A stretch of 64,000 bases of DNA from Pseudomonas karstica (GCF_009707515.1 NZ_WLYI01000003.1:1-64000), one strand, 5' to 3'. Shown: positions 42,501 through 49,649, counted from the stretch's first letter. Notes: generated by a model from the sequence alone, not told the origin. A program made the numbers and translations.

Positions 42501-42619
42501 TGACGTCGACACTGCTGAGTTTGTTGGTAGTGCCGGTGATTTTCACTTATATCGACGATGTGCTGGAGTGGTTCAAGCGCCGCGTTCGTGTGTTGACTGC
42601 CGAGGCGGGGAACAAGTGA
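39551..42619 (+). CDS. RND efflux pump inner-membrane transporter, PseC-like
   Basis: This 1022-residue protein has the two-fold RND architecture: TM1 near residues 11-30 with SIRHPVPAVM, a first periplasmic loop, a TM2-TM6 block, a second loop and a TM8-TM12 block. The proton-relay pair is in VDDAIVEIEN (about 400). It fits the proton-driven AcrB/MexB-like superfamily, here with the DFPDMDLP substitution in the first loop found in the cluster of pumps linked to lipopeptide export. The substrate is inferred from context. It ends the plus-strand operon and faces a LuxR regulator gene on the minus strand 63 nt away. Confidence 0.93.
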   Translation: MNISALSIRHPVPAVMLFILLTIFGLLGFERLGIQDFPDMDLPVVVISASLEGAAPEQLETEVARKIEDKLTSLRLLKHVTTVITDGGVNISVSFDIDKDGNEALNEVRNAVDSAMPLLPASLDMPSVSRLTTSASPLLTYVIESDSLDEEALSWFVDNELSKKLLSIPGVAQISRVGGVDREIQVNLAPALMAGLEMRVADVANQLKAMQKDNSGGQGNLGSGQQAMRTLGAIDDPAALGAIDIPSGDGRLLKLGQLGDIRDTHAERSSRAFRDGKPVIGFQITRSLGFSDVGVADDVRKAMTRFIAQHPNVKIVEANNTVKSVLDNYHGSMNLLYEGMLLAVLVVWWFLRDWRATLIVATALPLSIIPTFGVMYLAGFTLNTVSLLALALVIGVLVDDAIVEIENISRHQRMGKTPREAATEASDEIGLAVLATTATLVAVFLPTAFMGGVAGILFRQFGVTASVALLFSLLVARVLTPMMAAHFLRARKDEAHDSKLMTRYLGWIHGTLNRRKTTMLLAGLFFVGSLALIPLLPTSFLPPQDNARSKVTLELPPGTRLEQTTALALQASEILRTMPQVRHVFTSVGTASSSGSGPSDITGNGDAFLSVDLVPRDERDLKQVEVEANMREALRMLPGVRINVGGDGSGERLNIVLAGDDGDLLERTASALEPQLRQLQGIGNVTSSTALQRPEVQMRPDFARAAQLGITSQDIADTLRMATYGEYSSSLGKINLSQRQVDIRVRMDPLLRGDLDSIKQLRVTGLDGQVALASLGEISMGSGPAQISRLDRLRNITLSIELNGRSLGEVMAEARKLPVMQNLPSEVKLVEQGELQLMTELFGSFSLAMTIGVFCIYAVLVLLFHDFLQPATILSALPLSLGGALVALLVCNMSFSLPTVIGLLMLMGIVTKNSILLVEYAIMARRDYALGRYEALIDACHKRARPILMTTIAMGAGMLPTAMGIGEDPSFRQPMAVVVIGGLLTSTLLSLLVVPVIFTYIDDVLEWFKRRVRVLTAEAGNK

Positions 42620-42631
42620 GGCGAGGGGATA

Positions 42632-42677
42632 CCCCCAACACTGGCCTTTTTAAGTACGATCGGGCAAGTGCTGGGGG
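42632..42677. terminator. Imperfect hairpin between RND pump and LuxR gene
   Basis: CCCCCAACACT (42632-42642) pairs with AGTGCTGGGGG (42667-42677), with one mismatch, and weaker GGCC/GGGC pairing further in. It lies between convergent stop codons. A T-run (42647-42651) is in the loop rather than after the stem, so it is at best a non-canonical bidirectional terminator. Confidence 0.4.
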
Positions 42678-42682
42678 GGAAG

Positions 42683-43555
42683 TTAGACAGCTTGTCGAGT
42701 AACGTTATTGGTAGCCCATTCAACACTGGATGGATTGGTATCTACCGAATGCATCCAGCGAATCAACGAGCGGCGGCCGCCAATTCCCATCTTTATCGCT
42801 GCACGTTTTAGATAACTTTCGACCGTGTTTACTTTCAGGTCGAGTTGCTCGGCGAGCTCCGGTGCTGTGCGTCCGGCCAGAAGTCCCACGCACACTTCGG
42901 TTTCGCGAGAAGACAAATTCAGTCCCGACTGCAGCAGACGATCAGCAAATCGCTGTCGCAATGCGTCCATTCCGCCGTTTTCTGGACTGCCCAGGGCGAG
43001 GTAGTTGTCATGTCGAGGCAGTTCCGGCGGGAGCAGAGCGGCAAAGTGTTCTTCTACCATGGGCAACAACAGGCAGGAGAGGTCTTTAAATAATGCACAC
43101 TCTTGTACCGAAAACCCTTGGGAGAGGGGTGAACGGTATACAGATAGGACGTAACGATGGCCATTCTTGTTAGACGTCAGTTGCAGTTGGGTGGTTGCAG
43201 AGCTGAGGGGAGGTGTTTTATCTATGTGTTCACTGTCGAGCAAACTGCGGGGGGAGCCTGGAAGTATCTTCGGAGTGGCGTGCTCGAAAAAAATATCACC
43301 GGAAAGTAAAAATGGCTTTCTTGCTGGGTGAGTGTCAATTTTGGACTCGGCACATGTGTTGTTAATACCCATACAATCTAGATTCAAGGTGCTCAGTTCT
43401 TGAGTGTTCCTCGCATCTATCCATTGTTCCGTAATATGCGTTACCTCGATAGGCAGTTCGGTGAGTATCAGGTCGTGCAACATTCGAGGAAAATTACGGT
43501 TGCCAGTACTGGCGATGGCTTTTCCAACGTGCGGAAATAATTTTTGTAGGTTCAT
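42683..43555 (-). CDS. LuxR-family transcriptional regulator, SyrF/SalA/RfiA type
   Basis: The start is taken at the ATG at 43555 (MNLQKLFPHV), preceded by GGAGAG at a 3-nt gap; the longer frame to 43618 lacks a ribosome site. The 290-residue protein has a C-terminal GerE/LuxR helix-turn-helix (LSSRETEVCVGLLAGRTAPELAEQL, about 222-246) and a long N-terminal region without the acyl-homoserine-lactone-binding residues. This architecture matches SyrF, SyrG, SalA and RfiA, which activate lipopeptide genes through syr-syp boxes. Its position next to a luxI-type gene and the efflux operon resembles the rfiA-pcoI arrangement known in P. corrugata. Likely targets are the boxes at 692 and 36931. It could be co-transcribed with the luxI-type gene 148 nt upstream. 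Confidence 0.85.
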   Translation of the reverse strand: MNLQKLFPHVGKAIASTGNRNFPRMLHDLILTELPIEVTHITEQWIDARNTQELSTLNLDCMGINNTCAESKIDTHPARKPFLLSGDIFFEHATPKILPGSPRSLLDSEHIDKTPPLSSATTQLQLTSNKNGHRYVLSVYRSPLSQGFSVQECALFKDLSCLLLPMVEEHFAALLPPELPRHDNYLALGSPENGGMDALRQRFADRLLQSGLNLSSRETEVCVGLLAGRTAPELAEQLDLKVNTVESYLKRAAIKMGIGGRRSLIRWMHSVDTNPSSVEWATNNVTRQAV

Positions 43556-43703
43556 CCGCTCTCCGTGGTACGGCGTCAGGGGTGTTATATTTTGGGTCGG
43601 ATTGGTCGTCGGGCACATGATATGTTTTAAATATTGCAGGTGTATTTCGGTATTACCTATTTGGCCGGTATTACTGCGTTTGATCGGGTGGGCCGAATGG
43701 GAG

Positions 43704-44366
43704 TCAACCGGCCATCAGGGATTGGCCATATATAGGTGTTCGACTTGTGGCGTTATTTTTAAGCGTTTCCTCATAGGGAGTCGGTGTGCAGGCAAAGGGC
43801 CATAAATTGGTTTTTTTGTTTTTTGTTCCCGGTGCAATACTTCTTCTATTTACGGTCCAATCGAAGCGTTTCAGAACTTTCTCCATCAGGGTATTTATGA
43901 CAATTTTGTAAGTGTCTATATTCTGTTTACTGGCGAATTTTATCATTGACAGAAAAATCTCCGTCGTGCGAAAATCTATATTAGCTTGAGTTAGTTCTCG
44001 GCATGCTGAATGTGAAAGTCTTGTTGCCTTCCAACAGTATATAGAATCAGGTCTGATTTGTTCGTCCGTTAACATAAGGCTGAATGCCCAGGCAGTAAGT
44101 GTCGGTTTGCTGAAGGAGCCTATTCGAACACGGTTGGTCACCAAGTCTTTTTCGTGTGAGTAGACATAAGTAGCATGGCGATCGTCGTATTTATTCGATT
44201 CGTAGTTGCTTGCGCGATAATTTTCTACGTACCATTTTTTCCTGTCTATAAACGCTACTTTACGGATAAACAGGATGTGCTCCAGGGCTCTATAAAAGGT
44301 TGTTGAATCGCTTCCAATGCTGGTGCCTACATCAAAAAATCGATATGTGCGTGGAGAGTGATTCAT
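43704..44366 (-). CDS. LuxI-family acyl-homoserine-lactone synthase, divergent (PcoI-like)
   Basis: This 220-residue protein aligns along its length with LuxI enzymes such as PhzI. R35, F39 and W45 have exact family spacing, E56 and D61 fit the E-x-D-x-[FY]-D motif, R81 fits the conserved Arg of the GxxRL segment, and R116 fits WExxR. Two acidic residues that are nearly invariant are changed: N58 stands where Asp is expected and K113 where Glu is expected in WExxR; both codons were checked (AAT, AAG). The protein also has a Lys/Asn-rich C-terminal extension of about 45 residues. A lux box lies 60 nt upstream. The gene is AT-rich compared with the NRPS genes. It may make an unusual acyl-HSL, act weakly, or be decaying. 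Confidence in the family is high and in activity moderate. Confidence 0.8.
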   Translation of the reverse strand: MNHSPRTYRFFDVGTSIGSDSTTFYRALEHILFIRKVAFIDRKKWYVENYRASNYESNKYDDRHATYVYSHEKDLVTNRVRIGSFSKPTLTAWAFSLMLTDEQIRPDSIYCWKATRLSHSACRELTQANIDFRTTEIFLSMIKFASKQNIDTYKIVINTLMEKVLKRFDWTVNRRSIAPGTKNKKTNLWPFACTPTPYEETLKNNATSRTPIYGQSLMAG

Positions 44367-44839
44367 GATCGGGTTTTTGGGCTGTGCGTATTTAGGTCAC
44401 TGTAACGCCACAATAAAGTAATGCAACTGTCCTAAAGTACAGTATTGGATATATGGGGTCTGATTATTGATAAGTCATTGATTTATAATGAATTTATACG
44501 CAATGAAAAACGATTTTAGTGGTGGCACTTTAATAGCTATTGGGTAGTAAGGCTTCTATAGAGATTAGAGTAACGGTGGGTGTACTAATTACCCTATCGT
44601 TGCACTCGGGTATAAAAGCGAATTCTGTCATAAAAAGGTAGCAATGATCTGGGTGAGTTATCTCTGTGGCTAAGGTTTCAGCTCATTGCGCGCAGGGGCT
44701 GAAGCGGCAATGCAGTGATGGGCGTAGTGTGATTCTGTTTTGTGAAGCGCTATGAATGAATGGTATCGGCCATATGAAATATAGGCTGATGGAACCCTCA
44801 AAAATATAAGCCGTTTTGGCATCTCGAAAGGATGAACTT
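44367..44839. promoter_or_regulatory. Divergent AT-rich promoter region between luxI-type and lysE-type genes
   Basis: This 473-nt, AT-rich region lies between divergent genes. It contains the lux box at 44426-44443. No other open reading frame or convincing core promoter was identified; the TATAAT at 44486-44491 is about 350 nt from the next plus-strand start. The lysE-type start at 44840 has a good AAAGGA ribosome site. Confidence 0.5.
44426..44443. promoter_or_regulatory. lux box (LuxR-acyl-HSL operator)
   Basis: ACTGTCCTAAAGTACAGT is an 18-bp dyad with 8 of 9 base pairs matched between the arms. It has the CT-N12-AG layout of Pseudomonas lux/las/rhl boxes. Its 3' edge is 60 nt from the luxI-type start codon, the usual place for autoinduction by the cognate LuxR protein, here probably the one at 45543-46277. 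It may also serve the divergent exporter gene. Confidence 0.75.
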
Positions 44840-45439
44840 ATGTATTATATTGCACTGTCACTGTTGACCGTCCTGTTGCTTCCAGGTCCTACCAACTCGC
44901 TGTTGCTGCAGTCCGGAATAAGCAGGGGATTGAACGCGTACTCCTTCAGGCTAATTTCTACCGAATGGCTGGCCTATATTATTCAAATTACACTGTGGGG
45001 CGTATTTATCGATCTGCTGGTCGCTGATTATCCATGGGTCGTTGTTGCAACCAAAGTATTTGCAGTGTGTTTTTTATTTTATATTTCGTTAAAACTATGG
45101 TTTTCGGCAAAGCACAATACCTCACTCGCCGCATCAGGCATTACAGTGCCTGAACTTTTCGTGGCAACACTGACCAATCCAAAAGGATTGTTTTTCGCCA
45201 CTTTTGTTGCGCCTTCCGGAACGTTCTTGTCCGCGGACAGTTATGTGGCATTCATCTCTCTGTTTTCGGTGGTGATCTTCCCGGTAGGGCTTGTGTGGAT
45301 TGCGACAGGTGCTTACTTTGGTCGAAAGTTACACTCGGCGGTTTCCGGACGTTGGGTTAGTCGGTGCATTTCCGTGGTGCTCGGACTCTATGCATCCTTT
45401 ATGCTGTTTAATATTGCTTCGCAAGCAGTGTTTACGTGA
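44840..45439 (+). CDS. LysE/RhtB-family amino-acid or homoserine-lactone exporter
   Basis: The start is taken at the ATG at 44840, with AAAGGA 7 nt upstream, rather than at an upstream TTG. The 199-residue protein has about six hydrophobic segments and the family features LLPGPTNSLLLQSGISRG near the N-terminus and LTNPKGLFF near residue 113. The family exports lysine, threonine, homoserine or homoserine lactone. It stands between the luxI-type and luxR-type genes and diverges from the former over a lux box, so it could be under quorum control or exchange signal-related molecules. The substrate is unknown. It departs from the LysE norm in having STEWLAY where GxxxG[DN] is common. Confidence 0.8.
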   Translation: MYYIALSLLTVLLLPGPTNSLLLQSGISRGLNAYSFRLISTEWLAYIIQITLWGVFIDLLVADYPWVVVATKVFAVCFLFYISLKLWFSAKHNTSLAASGITVPELFVATLTNPKGLFFATFVAPSGTFLSADSYVAFISLFSVVIFPVGLVWIATGAYFGRKLHSAVSGRWVSRCISVVLGLYASFMLFNIASQAVFT

Positions 45440-45542
45440 ATGGCACGATCGATGCTGGTATTTACATAGGAGTGTAAGTAGCACCGCGCCTAACGGGAGT
45501 AGAGGGTTGTAGGGCGAGAGACGAGGCAGGAAGTATCAGAGG

Positions 45543-46277
45543 CTAGACAAGGTGTAACTGAGCGGCTTTCATCATGGCTTGCTTGACGTTAATGCAGTCA
45601 AGCTTTTCGGTTATTTGTTTGGCGTGAAATTTTACGGTTCGTTCAGAGATGTACATGATCAGCCCTATTTCCTTATAGTTCTTTCCAAGGGTAAGCCAGT
45701 GCAAAAACTCAACCTCTCTAGGGGTCAGTTTTATTGTGATGCCAGTACTGATATCGTCTATAGGGCGATGCTGATGAGCAATGATGCTGAGGGCTTTTAT
45801 GATGAGCATGTTTGATCGAACGATGGGTACAAAATCGGGGTTGTTTTCTTCTGACGTTAAGTGAAGGGAGCCAAACGCCCTGCCAGGGTCATGGAGGGGG
45901 ACCGTAAATCCTTGTTTGATGCCATAGGAAGTCGATTGCTTGAATAGCTTGTTGCTTATACCTATTTCTTCCGGGATTTCATCCCAGAAAAAGGGAGTCG
46001 ATGTGATGGCTGAGTTTGCCATTACAGGGTCTGATTTGTAGAGGGAGTTCTGTCGGTAAGTATCAACCCACTCAGCGGGGTAGTTGCTGTGAATCGAAAT
46101 TCTTGGGTTTTCGAAAGGAGTGGGGTTTAGGTAAACATAAGAAAATTTGTCAATTCCGATCTGTGCAAATGTCCTGCCCAGCACTTTTGTGTACTCTTCC
46201 TGGCTGACCCCTTGGATGCTGCTTTCAACTTCTTGAATTAAGCTGAAGAGACTCTGGTTTGAGTTGAGCTTGGGCAT
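45543..46277 (-). CDS. LuxR-type quorum-sensing regulator with autoinducer-binding domain (PcoR-like)
   Basis: This 244-residue protein has an N-terminal autoinducer-binding domain with the invariant set W70, Y74, D83, P84, W98 and G123 at spacings almost equal to TraR W57/Y61/D70/P71/W85/G113. A C-terminal LuxR helix-turn-helix follows (LTPREVEFLHWL to about residue 240). All key residues are present, so it should bind an acyl-HSL. Together with the luxI-type gene and the lux box it completes a quorum-sensing set, in the style of P. corrugata PcoI/PcoR upstream of RfiA. The lysE-type gene is convergent with it. The product probably activates the luxI promoter and, through the SyrF-type regulator, the lipopeptide genes. 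Confidence 0.9.
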   Translation of the reverse strand: MPKLNSNQSLFSLIQEVESSIQGVSQEEYTKVLGRTFAQIGIDKFSYVYLNPTPFENPRISIHSNYPAEWVDTYRQNSLYKSDPVMANSAITSTPFFWDEIPEEIGISNKLFKQSTSYGIKQGFTVPLHDPGRAFGSLHLTSEENNPDFVPIVRSNMLIIKALSIIAHQHRPIDDISTGITIKLTPREVEFLHWLTLGKNYKEIGLIMYISERTVKFHAKQITEKLDCINVKQAMMKAAQLHLV

Positions 46278-46765
46278 GATTGACAGACTCGATAAAGTAA
46301 TGCGTTGGGAGTTATTAGATTATTTACTTTAAAAAATCGTCATGTCATTTATGAGCTGAAAATATTTATAGCACTGGTTGTCAACAATGACAAGAGTACC
46401 GTGCAGCCTCGCTCAGCGGCATGAAAGGCCTGGGTTTTCGGTGGTGGCTGATGCTTGAAGCAAGCCTTGGTATTTTGAAATTAGATGCATATCGATATAG
46501 CGAAACAATCGGACTATATGCCAAAGATCCAAGGACAATGGTGTAAAAGTTCTGAACTAGGGGCGGCGGATTTCACTGCGCCTTGACCGGGATGAGCAGT
46601 TGGCAGTACCCCATTTTTCTGCATAAGCACCCCTAAGCTGGAGTTGTGATTGTTGATCAACGCGACATTGCAATCGAGGTGTCAGGCTGAGCGATCCCGT
46701 CAGTTGAATTGGTGCTGAGACTCGTTATCATTAAGGCTTGATATTCAGCCAAATGGAATGACTTC
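46278..46765. promoter_or_regulatory. Intergenic region between luxR-type and methyltransferase genes
   Basis: This 488-nt region between divergent genes marks the change from the AT-rich quorum-sensing block to the GC-rich metallophore cluster. It contains a perfect small dyad TTGTCA-ACAA-TGACAA (46378-46393) about 100 nt upstream of the luxR-type start, a 10-bp palindrome ATATCGATAT (46489-46498) and the Fur/Zur-like site (46717-46735). No gene is supported. Confidence 0.45.
46717..46735 (+). promoter_or_regulatory. Fur/Zur-like operator
   Basis: GAGACTCGTTATCATTAAG matches the 19-bp Fur consensus GATAATGATAATCATTATC at 12 positions, with an unbroken ATCATTA in the right arm. It lies 30 nt before the methyltransferase start. 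The sequence GTTAT and the poor left arm also leave room for a Zur-type site. Metal-responsive control fits the metallophore genes downstream. Confidence 0.45.
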
Positions 46766-47509
46766 ATGCTCACCGCTCAATACGCCGATCCATATGCCCT
46801 GTCTGCCGAGTTTTATGATGTGCTGTGCGAGCAACAATGGCTGCAGCGCCGTGGGCCCATCGCCCAGATGCTGCAGGAAGTCGACCCCAGCGGCGTGATC
46901 CTGGACATCGGCGCGGGTACCGGGCCATGCGTCCAGGTGATTGCCGACGCCTTGCCCAAGGCGCGAATCCTCGCAGTAGAGCCTTCGGCCGCAATGAGGG
47001 CTGCACTGGTGGGACGGATCATGCGCAGCAGCGACCTGCGCCAGCGCGTCACCGTGCTGGCCGGCACCCTCGATCAAGTGACGTTGCCGCCACGCCTGGC
47101 CGCAGCGGTAATCTGCGGCACCATCGGTTACCTCGATGCTCCCCAGCGCCATCAACTTTGGCAGCAACTGGCCGAACGCCTGGATGAGCGCGGCATTGTC
47201 ATTGTCGACGTGATGATGCTCAAGGCCCCGCAAACCGTGCCCTTGATGCAAGCTGCCAACACCTCAATCGGCGAGCATACCTACCACGTCGCACTGCATG
47301 GCGAACCCGCCGGCGGCGACCTGATGCATTGGACCCTGGACTACCAGGTGCGCGCGGGCGATCAGGTAATCCGCCGCTTCCAGGCTGACCATCACTGGCA
47401 CACCTTCGGCCTGGAACAGGTCGCCGAGGAAGCCGGCGCCGCAGGTTTTGTCCTCGAACCCCTGGGCGATGCACTGATCCCTGCTGCGGTGTTGCGCAAG
47501 CGTAGTTAA
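46766..47509 (+). CDS. Class I SAM-dependent methyltransferase (metallophore tailoring, inferred)
   Basis: This 247-residue cytosolic protein has the Rossmann SAM-binding motif I LDIGAGTG (residues 46-53), the acidic end of strand beta2 in AVEPSAAMR, and a post-I region typical of Methyltransf_25-type enzymes. An upstream ATG at 46754 runs into a stop codon at once, so 46766 is the start. It is the first gene of a plus-strand pair that continues 92 nt later with an FptX-like permease, and it follows a Fur/Zur-like site. It may methylate the salicylate-derived or thiazoline part of the product, or be a resistance or salvage enzyme. The substrate cannot be read from the sequence. It is separate from the methyltransferase domain built into the NRPS at 51809-57283. 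Confidence 0.8.
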   Translation: MLTAQYADPYALSAEFYDVLCEQQWLQRRGPIAQMLQEVDPSGVILDIGAGTGPCVQVIADALPKARILAVEPSAAMRAALVGRIMRSSDLRQRVTVLAGTLDQVTLPPRLAAAVICGTIGYLDAPQRHQLWQQLAERLDERGIVIVDVMMLKAPQTVPLMQAANTSIGEHTYHVALHGEPAGGDLMHWTLDYQVRAGDQVIRRFQADHHWHTFGLEQVAEEAGAAGFVLEPLGDALIPAAVLRKRS

Positions 47510-47601
47510 TCCCGATTCGGGGAGCCGTTTCGGGTTACGGGTGGTGCCCCATTGAAGGATCCATTTAGATGGTCTTTTTAGCTTTTGGGGCAGGGGAACA
47601 C

Positions 47602-48858
47602 ATGCAGTCGGTTGTCGATACATCGCTCGTGGGCCACCGTCCGGTGGTCACGCGGGATTGGCGAATTGTGTTGCTGGTGGCTGGCCTGTACCTGGCGCAA
47701 GGCTTGCCGGTAGGGTTGGCTTTTCAAGCGTACCCGACGCTGTTGCGCAACATGGGCGCATCCCTCGACCTGGTGGCGCTGACGCCGTTGGCCAGCTTGC
47801 CGTGGGTGGCCAAGCTGCTGTGGGCGGCGGCGGTGGAAAACCGCTGGAGCCCGCGCCTGGGAAGGCGTCGCAGTTGGATCCTACCCTTGCAGGCAGGCTC
47901 GGTGCTCACCTTGGCGGCGATGGCGCTGGTGCCGTTCGATGTGCCGAACATGGGCCTGCTGCTGGGCCTGATCGCGCTGCTGTCATTGTTCAGCGCCACC
48001 CAGGATATCGCCGTCGATGGCCTGGCGGCGGAACGTCTGCCCAGTGCCAGCCTGGGCCGGGTCAACACCTTCCAGGTGGCCGGGTTCATGGTCGGCATGC
48101 TGCTCGGCGGGCCGGGCACGATGCTGCTGTTCGATCACTTCCACGCGTCCGTGGTGTTCAGCCTGCTAGCCACCCTGGTGCTGCTGTGCAGCCTGCCGGT
48201 GTTGTTCTGGCAGGAGCCTGCTGCGGTAGTGACGACGGACAAGGCCAGCCTGCGGCATTTTTTCAAACGCCCATTCTCTGGGCGTCTGACTGCTCTGGTG
48301 ATGCTGGTGACCCTGGGCGGCTCGACTTTCTTCGGCCTGGCCAAGTTGATCCTGCTGGATGCGGGGTGGTCGGTCAGTGATGTCGGCGTATTGGCCGGTG
48401 TCGGGCAGTTGCTGACCATCATCCTGGGCTGTGGGCTTGCGGGGTTGCTGCTGCAACAGTTTTCGCGCTGGGCTACCTTGCTGGCCGGCCTGGTGATGGT
48501 CGGGTGCGCCGGCTTGCTGTGGTTGGGGCTGGTGATGCAACCGGGGTGGTCGGGGATGGGTTATGTGATTGTCGCGACCGTGTTCGGCGGGCTGGGAATT
48601 GGTGTCACCAGTGTGGCTTCCTACACGCTGGCGATGCGCTTTGCCCAGTTGGGCGAGCAACCGGGCACCGATTGCTCGGTGTTCCAGGGCTTGCAGACGC
48701 TGGGGGATATCCTGGTGTCGTCGGTGGCAATCGGCGTGGCCGCCAGTTTGGGTTATGGCAGCGGCCTGGGGGTTGGGCTGTTGGCCCTCGGTGCTGCGCT
48801 CGCCATGCTGTGGCATGTACGGCGCAGCACCCGTGGACTGGGGCTGAATGACGCCTAA
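47602..48858 (+). CDS. Major facilitator permease, FptX/RhtX (AmpG-like) siderophore transporter
   Basis: The start is taken at the ATG at 47602 with AGGGGA just upstream; an in-frame ATG at 47569 lacks a ribosome site. The 418-residue protein has about 12 hydrophobic helices and the N-terminal segment LYLAQGLPVGLAFQAYPTLLR, then WVAKLLWAAAVE and GRRRSWI. This is the pattern of the AmpG/RhtX/FptX group, which moves pyochelin, rhizobactin or muropeptides across the inner membrane. In a thiazoline-siderophore cluster an importer like FptX is the likeliest role, though export is possible. Its stop overlaps the stop of the convergent thioesterase gene by 4 nt. Confidence 0.85.
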   Translation: MQSVVDTSLVGHRPVVTRDWRIVLLVAGLYLAQGLPVGLAFQAYPTLLRNMGASLDLVALTPLASLPWVAKLLWAAAVENRWSPRLGRRRSWILPLQAGSVLTLAAMALVPFDVPNMGLLLGLIALLSLFSATQDIAVDGLAAERLPSASLGRVNTFQVAGFMVGMLLGGPGTMLLFDHFHASVVFSLLATLVLLCSLPVLFWQEPAAVVTTDKASLRHFFKRPFSGRLTALVMLVTLGGSTFFGLAKLILLDAGWSVSDVGVLAGVGQLLTIILGCGLAGLLLQQFSRWATLLAGLVMVGCAGLLWLGLVMQPGWSGMGYVIVATVFGGLGIGVTSVASYTLAMRFAQLGEQPGTDCSVFQGLQTLGDILVSSVAIGVAASLGYGSGLGVGLLALGAALAMLWHVRRSTRGLGLNDA

Positions 48859-49649
48859 GGCATCTCAAGGGCCTGGGGGCTGCTCACCCCCAGGCATCGG
48901 CTGATGCAACGCAACACCATTTCACGTTGGGGAGTCAGGTAAAAATGCCCACCCTCGAACGGGTGCAAACGTATCCCTTTATCCGTTTCGTCTGCCCACG
49001 CCTCGGCATCTCCCGGGTTCAACTCCCGATCATCACGTCCCACCAGCACCTCAATTGGCACGTTCAGGCGCGCGCGTTGCGGGTCCGGTCGATAGGTCTC
49101 GATCAACTTGTAATCATTGCGCAGAATCGGCAATGCCATGGACTGCAACTCGGGGCAGGTCTGCAGCGCCGAGGGGCTGCCCCCCAGCCCGGCAATATCT
49201 GCCAGTAATCGCCCATCTTCCGCCAAGTGCAAACTGCCGCCATGGTGCCTGTTCGGTCCTTCGCGGCCGGACACAATCAAGCACGTGGGCTGTCGCAGCG
49301 ACTGACGCTGCAAGGCCAGGCACACTTCATGTGCGACCGCCGCGCCCATGCTGTGACCGAACAGCGCGTAGGGCCGGTCGAGCCAGTCAGGCAACACCGC
49401 CGTGAGGCCGTTCACCAGAGGTCGCATCTGATCGATCAGTGGTTCGTTGATGCGTTCTTCACGCCCCGGCAATTGCAGGGCGATCACCTCGATATTCGGT
49501 GGCAGCAGGCGTGCCCAGCTGGCAAAGAAACGCGCGCCGCCGCCGGCATGGGCCAGGCAGAACAGATACATGCGCGCCAGGGGGCGGGGTTCGAAGCGGC
49601 GGATCCAGCGTTGCTGATGCTGTTGCAGGTGCAGGATTTCATTGAGCAC
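48855..49649 (-). CDS. Type II thioesterase (PchC/YbtT-like)
   Basis: The start is taken as GTG at 49649, with AAGGA 11 nt upstream, overlapping the previous gene by 11 nt; the longer frame to 49820 lies within that gene. The 264-residue alpha/beta hydrolase has the family N-terminus FCLAHAGGGARFFASWA, the nucleophile S in GHSMGAA and a C-terminal catalytic His in FEGGHFYL. Stand-alone enzymes of this type clear wrongly loaded or stalled carrier domains of the neighbouring NRPS. It is the last gene of the minus-strand metallophore operon. Confidence 0.9.
   Translation of the reverse strand: MLNEILHLQQHQQRWIRRFEPRPLARMYLFCLAHAGGGARFFASWARLLPPNIEVIALQLPGREERINEPLIDQMRPLVNGLTAVLPDWLDRPYALFGHSMGAAVAHEVCLALQRQSLRQPTCLIVSGREGPNRHHGGSLHLAEDGRLLADIAGLGGSPSALQTCPELQSMALPILRNDYKLIETYRPDPQRARLNVPIEVLVGRDDRELNPGDAEAWADETDKGIRLHPFEGGHFYLTPQREMVLRCISRCLGVSSPQALEMP

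Noticed and set aside
43556..43618. Longer start for the SyrF-type regulator
   Set aside because: No ribosome site precedes it, whereas the ATG at 43555 follows GGAGAG.
47556..47581. Possible intrinsic terminator after the methyltransferase (CCAT-TTAG-ATGG then T-run)
   Set aside because: The stem is only 4 bp and the downstream permease gene is probably co-transcribed.
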